64,000 nucleotides of DNA. Origin: Teratosphaeria epicoccoides. Taxonomy: Eukaryota; Ascomycota; Dothideomycetes; Mycosphaerellales; Teratosphaeriaceae. This document shows positions 59,290-64,000 of the stretch, piece by piece. Numbering within the stretch: the first letter of the stretch is position 1; each line of letters begins with the position of its first letter. A model generated the notes under the pieces. That model searched no databases. It was not told the DNA's origin and saw nothing but the letters and a program-made list of their open reading frames with translations. The stretch covers positions 1-64,000 of the forward strand of contig JADDMT010000129.1 of the NCBI GenBank assembly GCA_021401465.1, in the 5' to 3' direction. The position numbers and the translations under genes were made by a program.

Positions 59290-61845
59290 TCAGAACCACG
59301 TCCTCGCCTCCATCTTCTCCCTCCGTCGCCGCGGCTCTAGCTCTTCCCTCGGTCCTGTGAACCCGAGACAAACATCACTCCCCAGAGCACCCTTCGCGAT
59401 CCTCAGATCGACATCAAAAATGCCGCCCCAATCGCCCACGCACACACTCCCCCTGACATGCACGCCGCCCTTCCTCGCCTTCGCGGTCTCACTCAGATAC
59501 GGGCCCAAGAAGCTCGTCATCCTCCACGCCAAGGCGTCAGGGGCATACTCTGTTCTCAACTTCTTCTCCCACCCCTCAGGCTCCTCATCTGTGATGAGGA
59601 CCAGTGCCATGGAGGCAGGCGAGCGCGAATTCAGCCAATACCTGATGATCTCGGCATCCTGCGCAGTACCTTCGTATTGTGTACAAAGCCAGAGAGACAT
59701 GATGATTGACCTCAGGTTATGGAAGTGCTTCAGCGGTTGCAGCATTGGTGCGGTGATCGGTGTCGGCTCGAGCAGGGATGGGGCGCCTTTGTAGCCACAG
59801 AACTTGAGCTCTTCAATCGTGTCGGCGTGGTAAGAAGCGATCGTAGATATCATCGGTGCACTTGGCGGCCATCCATACTGCGCCTCGAATCGAAAGTCAT
59901 GATCAAGAGCTTGAGGCACTTTCATGCCGTACTGCCATATGGCGTCCTTGTCCTCCCCCTCCAGTTCCTCGAGCTCATCGCGTGAAAGCCGCTCTTTGAG
60001 GTCTTTGCCTTCATGGCCCCAAGTGTTCCCAATCGGGCAGGAGACGCCGATCATTACCAACTTCTTCAGCGGGCAGGCATGAAGTGCTCTGATCGTCTCC
60101 CTGCGCTCGTCCCGAGGCATGCCGCCCTCAATCTTGATGCTTTCCAGCTTGCGCATCTTGGGCGCGAATTCCTCAATAAAGCGTCGCCGCCGTTCTCGCG
60201 CCTCGGGGTTCGGCGAAAACATTCCCTCACTTTTCGACTCGCATACACGAGCATATAGCGAGTCGAGCCTGAGATCGATGAGCGTTCCACCGAGGCTCTC
60301 AATTACGGTCATTACTCTCTGACGAATATCATGCCGCAGAGGTCGCTCGGAGAAGAAGTGATCCATTGGCCAGGCCAAGCACTGCAGGTTCTGGTGTGCC
60401 TCCATGAAGCGCAGACAAGCCAAATCCAACCTGCCATCGGGCTTCTCGTCAAGAGCTAGATTCCCCGAAGTCCCAGAACGCGATGTCTGCGTCTGTATCA
60501 TGGCACGATCAAGCAGAAAGAGGCCTTCCGGTACTCGCGTTTCCATCGAGACGGCATTTCGCAATTGAAAAGCTCGTAAATGTGGAAAGCGAAGCTCGAA
60601 AATTTGCAGGAAAGACTCGACCCAAGACCGCTGTGCTTGGTCATCATGGACAGACTCCAAGATCGCAGGCGTCGAGATAATCCAGTCCAATGACAGGGAA
60701 GACAATGTCCGGCTCGCGCTTGCGAAGAGCTTGAGCGCGACAATAGATGAGGGGGATTTCTCTCTAAGCCACAGGGTTTCCTGACTGTCGGTCCCTGGCA
60801 CACCTACCGATGAGTCCAACGCACCGCCCCGGAAAGCCATGGTAGACCTCTCTCGATGGTCTCTCACGTGTCCCGCGTACAGTATTTCCCTCTCGTGAGC
60901 AGTCACGCCATCCGAGGACGCAATCGCTGCGTAAATGCCGTCGTCCCACAAATTGACCTGCTCGTAGATATACTCCAATGGACTCACCTCATCCGGATGA
61001 GGTTCGTAATCGCCATCCTCGAACAATGAAAGCCACTGCTGATGCGCAACACCGGCCAGCTGCTCCTCCTTCAAATCATTCACGGTGGCAGCATATTGAC
61101 CGCCAAACCCGTCTTGCATATCCCAGAATCGCCCACCTCGACTATGCACCCAATGATAAGGTGGAAGCTCACCACTGGGCTTGAGTGGCAACCTCCTGAC
61201 CCTAAGGCTCTCCAAGCCATCGAAATCCAATCTGGACGGTAGACCATATGGATGCTTCTCGATGCTGAGATCGCATGCAGCACTGATCCTGCAGTTTTCC
61301 AACCACAACCTACGGATTGGGCTTACTTTGTCTCTCTCCACATCAAAGAAGCACCTAACCAATGCATCGACCAGTCCTGGGTGTCCAAAAACGATCCGCA
61401 GCGTACTCACTCGGCTCATCTGCTTCACGGCCGATTGCACAAGACGAGTTGTCCGCGGATCCGTAGACAGCGTCTGTGAACTGAAGAATGATCTCGGTAA
61501 CTCGTGGAAGATAGCTGGAGGGGGCATGTGACACCGATGCTCGAGTGTCTGAACACAAGCCGCAATGTGCGGTCTCGTGGCGAGTATCAACAATTTTTTG
61601 ATGAGTGGCGTGTCATCGTGTTGATCGACGGACACTGCCCGTTCCCGCTGCAATTCTTCTGGTGCATGGTGCGTCTCGCAATCCGTGAGGATGACGGTTC
61701 TCCACAAGAAGGGAATGGAAAGTCCGTAGCACCATCTGGATGTCAAAGAAAAGTTGTTGAAGGACGGACGATCCAAGCGGGATAGGACGTCCTGTAGCAG
61801 CTCTTCCGGGAGTTCATAGAGCAGCCCGAGTTTTCTGACCGTCAT
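59290..61845 (-). CDS. Large F-box protein
   Basis: A single exon of 851 residues, ATG at 61845. The first 50 residues form an F-box (LYELPEELLQDVLSRLDRPSFNNFSLTSRWCYGLSIPFLW), which binds Skp1 and makes such proteins substrate adaptors of SCF ubiquitin ligases. The remainder has no repeats that I can define but contains scattered leucine-rich segments (LESLRVRRLPL, LRSIIMSLWL, LKKLVMIGVSC), typical of fungal LRR-like F-box proteins. The C-terminus is basic (EPRRRREKMEARTWF). Length and single-exon structure are usual for this large, fast-evolving fungal family; the substrate is unknown. Confidence 0.8.
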   Translation of the reverse strand: MTVRKLGLLYELPEELLQDVLSRLDRPSFNNFSLTSRWCYGLSIPFLWRTVILTDCETHHAPEELQRERAVSVDQHDDTPLIKKLLILATRPHIAACVQTLEHRCHMPPPAIFHELPRSFFSSQTLSTDPRTTRLVQSAVKQMSRVSTLRIVFGHPGLVDALVRCFFDVERDKVSPIRRLWLENCRISAACDLSIEKHPYGLPSRLDFDGLESLRVRRLPLKPSGELPPYHWVHSRGGRFWDMQDGFGGQYAATVNDLKEEQLAGVAHQQWLSLFEDGDYEPHPDEVSPLEYIYEQVNLWDDGIYAAIASSDGVTAHEREILYAGHVRDHRERSTMAFRGGALDSSVGVPGTDSQETLWLREKSPSSIVALKLFASASRTLSSLSLDWIISTPAILESVHDDQAQRSWVESFLQIFELRFPHLRAFQLRNAVSMETRVPEGLFLLDRAMIQTQTSRSGTSGNLALDEKPDGRLDLACLRFMEAHQNLQCLAWPMDHFFSERPLRHDIRQRVMTVIESLGGTLIDLRLDSLYARVCESKSEGMFSPNPEARERRRRFIEEFAPKMRKLESIKIEGGMPRDERRETIRALHACPLKKLVMIGVSCPIGNTWGHEGKDLKERLSRDELEELEGEDKDAIWQYGMKVPQALDHDFRFEAQYGWPPSAPMISTIASYHADTIEELKFCGYKGAPSLLEPTPITAPMLQPLKHFHNLRSIIMSLWLCTQYEGTAQDAEIIRYWLNSRSPASMALVLITDEEPEGWEKKLRTEYAPDALAWRMTSFLGPYLSETAKARKGGVHVRGSVCVGDWGGIFDVDLRIAKGALGSDVCLGFTGPREELEPRRRREKMEARTWF

Positions 61846-62768
61846 GTCTATTTGGAGAGCTCAGCTTGGAATTACAGCGTCTCGACTTGGCGGTATGTGC
61901 GATTAAGATAATTCTGCTGCGAATGGTCAATTTCCGGGAACGGCAATCTGCGGATCATCGACATGGCAGTCGGTGGGGGGTAAAGAGGCACGAAGTCAAG
62001 ACAAAGAGAAGGAGTTTGTAGGATGGCAGGGATCTTACTAAGCACATGGCGGACAATCGAATGTGTTCACGTGCAAAATGAAACTACTCTGCGGTATCCC
62101 AGTAGAAATGCCGTGGCATCAGTCCGACATCGAGAGCCTACAGACGACGTACTCCCAGGAGCCGCATTAGGATGCCCATTTCAATCCTATCTACACCACG
62201 GGCCGTTGCTGCTCCCAATCGACCTGTACCTACGAACGAACACGTAGCCACAAAGGAAATGCTGGCGCCAGTCTGCGCCTCGCTGTATGTATAGCCGCCC
62301 TTTTGACACTCCCACCTTGTTATGCAATCCAGACAAGCTCGACTCATCCAAACAGTCGAGTAATGACCGTCAAGTACACCCAACGCCCTAATCAAGACAA
62401 TAAAAATGCTCCATAAAATGCCAAACTGTGCCAGCTATCCTGGCCATTCATGCCCATGTCCTCATCTAGCTCTGTATTGATACACGCCGCTATTCCTTTT
62501 CAATGTCATATTTGACTTGTCGGCCAGGGCACATTGCCCTTGGCTGTCTTCACTGTACGTGCTCGCCACTCGATTGCATTATCAGCGGTCGCTGCGGATC
62601 CGTATTGGCAGGCGTTGGAGTCCGGCATGTCCTGCTTGGCTGCCTGGTCTGCCGCTTTGCGGTGCCTCCAGCACAGGGTCTCCAGTCAATGCAGCAGCGA
62701 TCAGCTGATATCATCCATTGAAATCCATCATGCGGTGGGATGTCTTGACGCCCGCCTGCTTTCCCGTT
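61846..62768. other. Intergenic spacer
   Basis: Over 900 bp between the F-box gene start (61845, leftward) and the 3' end of the gene at the right edge. No supported feature; small forward ORFs near 62500-62950 are shadows. CAGTCAACTT is near 62776. Confidence 0.5.
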
Positions 62769-64000
62769 TCACCAGTCAACTTTCGGCCAGGAGTTCGCCC
62801 AAGTCATTATCAGGACGCCGAGAAGCACCACCGCGGCCGCGCTTCCATAAGGGCGGCCGTAATATGCGGCCTGGCTCCCTTCGTCACCAACGCCTTGTGG
62901 ATGTAATACTTCCTTCGACAAGAGGTGGGTCATCAGTCTCGCCTGTTCTAGCGTGATCGGCTGCCCTTCTTGAACTCCAGCCCGCTCGAGCAGTATCTTG
63001 CTCGTTGGGCTGTCCGGACTCGGAGCAACCGCGTGCCCATTCGGTTCACCCGCCTTTCCATCGAATTTTGGTGAATCTTTTGGCGTCAACCTCCTTGCAC
63101 GAGAGGCCGAGCGCGGGACAGCCTGTTCGGAATTCTCCTTTCTCTTCATCTCGATCAATTCTGCCAGACTCCGTCGTGCCTCATCACGCTCAGCCTCTGC
63201 AGACTCCGCCCGCCTTCGATACGATTCCATCTGTATCTTCATCTCATCCATGCTGGATCTTAATCGGTCCAACTGCCTATGCAAGTCCGGAGGTGACGGA
63301 TCGAGTTGCTCCTCTGACAAGGTCGGTTCTCCGCCAGCATCGACATTCGACTCTCTTCTCTCCATGCTCCGTGCCTGCTGCTCTGCTCGTTTTCTTGCAG
63401 TCCGTTCTTGTGCAAGCTGCTTCTCCAGACTCTTCATCCTTTCGCTTTGATTGCTGAGCTCACCTTTGGCAAGCTTGAGCTCTTCGCATAGCCTCAATAT
63501 GTCGCTCGAATGATCCGTACGAGTGGGAGAGCTAGCAGTCGAGTGAGGTAGCGCAGTCTCGTCCCGTCGGAGCAGTGGTCGAATGACTGGGTCAGCGAGT
63601 GCTCGTGCGACATCTGGCTTCTCTGGCAGTGGCGCCTGTGGAGGTGGCGCTGGCGGTTCAGAAAAGTGGGATTTGAGATCGATCTTCGACTTGGTTGGCG
63701 AGGGCCTCGATCGATCCGAGCTCGGCTTTGAATCCTTGATGGGCGACTCCACCTTTGCGCCAAGCACATGTTCAATCATTTGTCGAGCTCGAGCGATGTC
63801 CTGGGACTGCTGCATAGCAATCTTCATCTCCGCCTACGACTGTTAGTAGCTATCATGTTGCACTCAACGATACACACTCACGTTGATCTTCTTCATCACC
63901 TGCTCCATCGTCGGTGGGGCAAACGGCCTCATGGGCGGCATCTGCGCCAGACCTGCACCATTGGCACCAACAGGTCCCATGCTTACCACGCCAGTCCGAT
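62769..64000 (-). CDS. Coiled-coil, tail-anchored membrane protein, 5' end outside the window
   Basis: Visible exons are 64000-63882 (partial) and 63833-62769, joined over a 48-bp intron (GTGAGT...GTAG), which restores MEQVMKKIN-AEMKIAMQQSQDIARA in frame. It is cut by the window edge. The visible part is Met/Pro rich first (MPPMRPFAPPTMEQVMKK), then a long disordered stretch, then a coiled coil (about the middle of the exon: EELKLAKGELSNQSERMKSLEKQLAQERTARKRAEQQARSM and RRAESAEAERDEARRSLAEL), and ends in one hydrophobic anchor near SAAAVVLLGVLIMTW with a short charged tail. The layout suggests a tail-anchored Golgi or ER golgin-like protein; family not identified. Confidence 0.75.

Noticed and set aside
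1..64000. tRNA, rRNA or CRISPR-like structures
   Set aside because: A by-eye search for T-arm words and regularly spaced repeats with unique spacers found nothing that I could support; the only regular repeats are the short tandem arrays listed.
1..64000. A secondary-metabolite or defence gene cluster
   Set aside because: No polyketide or peptide synthase, P450, NLR or similar signature genes are present. The genes are dispersed housekeeping and hypothetical loci.

Overview
The window is chromosomal DNA of a filamentous ascomycete, most likely a Dothideomycete. Evidence: short spliceosomal introns (about 48-103 bp) with GT...AG ends and CTGAC-like branch sites, dispersed intron-poor genes on both strands, very long Ser/Pro-rich disordered proteins, and a retrotransposon relic full of C-to-T type mutations as expected from repeat-induced point mutation (RIP). 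The class-level placement is inference; no marker sequence is present.

Bases 1-9130 are a transposon graveyard. A Ty3/gypsy chromovirus copy runs leftward off the window edge (gag zinc knuckle, protease, start of reverse transcriptase; 490-bp 5' LTR at 2832-3321). It sits inside an older, more mutated rightward copy (gag fragment 3322-3695, pol 4186-7600 with RNase H, integrase and chromodomain, polypurine tract and 3' LTR at 8315-8730). A second 490-bp LTR interrupts that copy at 3696-4185. An antisense decayed reading frame lies between pol and the 3' LTR. A second small RIP-type AT-rich island is at 11330-11770.

From 9.4 kb on the window is gene-bearing. Recognisable genes are: a metallophosphoesterase; POP7 (RNase P/MRP); LIP2 (octanoyltransferase); an internally deleted Xi/omega-type glutathione transferase; SED5 (Golgi syntaxin); two giant disordered proteins in tandem; RIM2 (mitochondrial pyrimidine nucleotide carrier) divergent from CIA30 (complex I assembly); an EGF-like type II membrane protein; a SPOUT RNA methyltransferase; a broken alkylsulfatase; a GPR1/FUN34/YaaH acetate-transporter-like gene; an RNF10/Mag2-type RING protein; a dienelactone hydrolase; SEC21 (COPI gamma); PLP2 (phosducin-like); a large F-box protein; and a coiled-coil tail-anchored protein cut by the right edge. 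Several gene models were rebuilt by joining exons across introns, and exon coordinates are given in each entry.

The genes do not form a biosynthetic cluster. Themes are housekeeping: early secretory trafficking (SED5, SEC21), mitochondria (LIP2, RIM2, CIA30) and RNA processing (POP7, SPOUT). The least expected items are a pair of paralogous four-helix membrane proteins 14 kb apart (one with a probable one-base frameshift), the GST lacking its glutathione-binding core, the decayed alkylsulfatase with lost metal ligands, the antisense frame in the retroelement, and an 11-base motif recurring in unrelated intergenic spacers.
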